From Ignavibacteriaceae bacterium (lineage in GTDB: Bacteria; Bacteroidota; Ignavibacteria; Ignavibacteriales; Ignavibacteriaceae), in contig JAPHUI010000034.1 in assembly GCA_026193755.1 (NCBI GenBank), positions 1 to 6,247 on the forward strand: DNA of 6,247 nucleotides, written 5' to 3'. Position numbers and translations under genes: made by a program. The first letter of the stretch is position 1; every line of letters starts with the position of its first letter. Of the stretch, positions 5,761 through 6,247 are shown one piece after another. The notes under the pieces were generated by a model. It saw only the letters and a list, made by a program, of their open reading frames with translations, was not told the origin of the DNA and made no database searches.

Positions 5761-6247
5761 TTACTTTAACAGCATCATCTTCTTTGTTTCAATATAATTT
5801 TCCATTTGACCGCCCACAGGCGTGGTTTTTAACTGATAAAAATATACTCCACTGGGTAATTCACTCGCGTTAAAATCAACCTTGTGTTTTCCTGCAGATA
5901 AATAATTATTAATTAATGTCGCCACATTATTCCCCAGAATATCATAGACTTTTAGAGAAACAAATCCTCCGCCAGAGGAGGACGGGATTCGAAATTCAAT
6001 ACTGGTTATTGGATTAAAAGGATTGGGATAATTCTGCTCAAGGTCAAACTCAACCAATTTATTCTGATATGGAACGCTCGTAATGGTATCAAACGACAAG
6101 TCCGCCACTTTAGGAAAATGATCTGAAGCTGTTCTCGTATCAAGAAATAGCAGCCCGTACTGATTAAGCCTCGATACACTCATCACTTCAGTTTGAATCA
6201 CAAAATCTTTTTCAACATTAATTACGCTGTTGGAATATATCTGATAA
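5761..6247 (-). CDS. Secreted protein with C-terminal T9SS type A sorting domain (N-terminus outside window)
   Basis: The frame is open from the right edge to the TAA at 5763-5761, giving the last 161 residues of a larger protein. GTG and ATG codons near 6201-6181 are internal, not the start. Residues 1-65 of the visible part have no recognisable motif. From about residue 66 comes a Por secretion-system (type IX) sorting domain: LEQNYPNPFNP (69-79), SIEFRIP (82-88), LKVYDILG (98-105), LPSGVYFYQL (130-139) and the basic-hydrophobic end KKMMLLK (155-161). In this system the domain carries proteins across the outer membrane and is usually cleaved, leaving cargo secreted or cell-surface attached. 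The cargo part is missing here, so function is unknown. Oddities are a Ser3-Gly3 stretch (89-94) encoded by a perfect palindrome and a TTPVGGQ loop (141-147) encoded by a second GC-rich near-palindrome. Confidence 0.93.
   Translation of the reverse strand, partial: YQIYSNSVINVEKDFVIQTEVMSVSRLNQYGLLFLDTRTASDHFPKVADLSFDTITSVPYQNKLVEFDLEQNYPNPFNPITSIEFRIPSSSGGGFVSLKVYDILGNNVATLINNYLSAGKHKVDFNASELPSGVYFYQLKTTPVGGQMENYIETKKMMLLK
5965..5982. repeat. 18-base GC-rich palindrome inside the T9SS domain coding sequence
   Basis: TCCTCC (5965-5970) and GGAGGA (5977-5982) are exact reverse complements around GCCAGA. The outer AATCC (5963-5967) and GGATT (5985-5989) also form an inverted pair. On the minus strand the 18 bases are exactly six codons, Ser-Ser-Ser-Gly-Gly-Gly. 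It stands out from the AT-rich surroundings and lies in a loop between two strands, as expected of a small repeat element tolerated in a surface loop. Confidence 0.5.

Noticed and set aside
6181..6201. GTG or ATG near 6200 as the start of a short T9SS-tail protein
   Set aside because: The frame stays open to the window edge and sorting domains are C-terminal parts of larger exported proteins, so these codons are internal.
1..6247. Defence system, mobile element, CRISPR array, tRNA or rRNA gene
   Set aside because: No transposase, integrase, repeat-spacer pattern, cloverleaf or conserved rRNA sequence was seen on either strand.

Overview
This AT-rich window most likely comes from a member of the Ignavibacteria, or of the wider Bacteroidota/Chlorobi assemblage. 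Three things support this. A C-terminal type IX secretion (T9SS) sorting domain of the 'NYPNPFNP...LKVYDILG...PSGVYFYQL...KKMMLLK' kind lies at the right edge. Promoter-like TAnnTTTG elements of the Bacteroidota sigma-A type precede the two left-hand genes. A bacillithiol-pathway glycosyltransferase (BshA) is present. The assignment is inferred from these features and was not tested by a database search.

Layout. Positions 1-562 (minus strand) hold the N-terminal part of a PfkB/ribokinase-like sugar or nucleoside kinase that runs off the left edge. A 126-base divergent promoter region (563-688) separates it from a tightly packed plus-strand cluster of four genes (689-4117). These are bshA, an RCL/DNPH1-like deoxynucleotide N-glycosidase homologue, an unrecognised 142-residue protein with a TTG start, and an RsmF-type rRNA cytosine-C5 methyltransferase. 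The last three junctions are a 2-base gap, a 4-base TTGA overlap and a 4-base ATGA overlap, so the four genes are almost certainly one transcript with translational coupling.

A convergent junction (4118-4175) follows. After it come a small minus-strand hypothetical protein (4176-4508), a gene-poor stretch with two small hairpins (4509-4765), a cytoplasmic alpha/beta-hydrolase with a TTG start (4766-5716, minus), and the C-terminal 161 residues of a T9SS-secreted protein (5761-6247, minus) that runs off the right edge.

Functionally, the plus-strand cluster mixes thiol biosynthesis (BshA makes GlcNAc-malate, the first bacillithiol intermediate), possible nucleotide sanitation (RCL-like) and ribosome modification (RsmF-like). 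The sequence shows no single pathway joining them. I see no mobile element, CRISPR array, tRNA, rRNA or defence system. The points most worth a second look are an Asp-to-Asn change at a key position of the RCL-like protein, an exact 18-base palindrome encoding Ser3-Gly3 inside the T9SS domain, a pair of divergent promoters with identical architecture, and the unrecognised coupled protein at 2232-2660.
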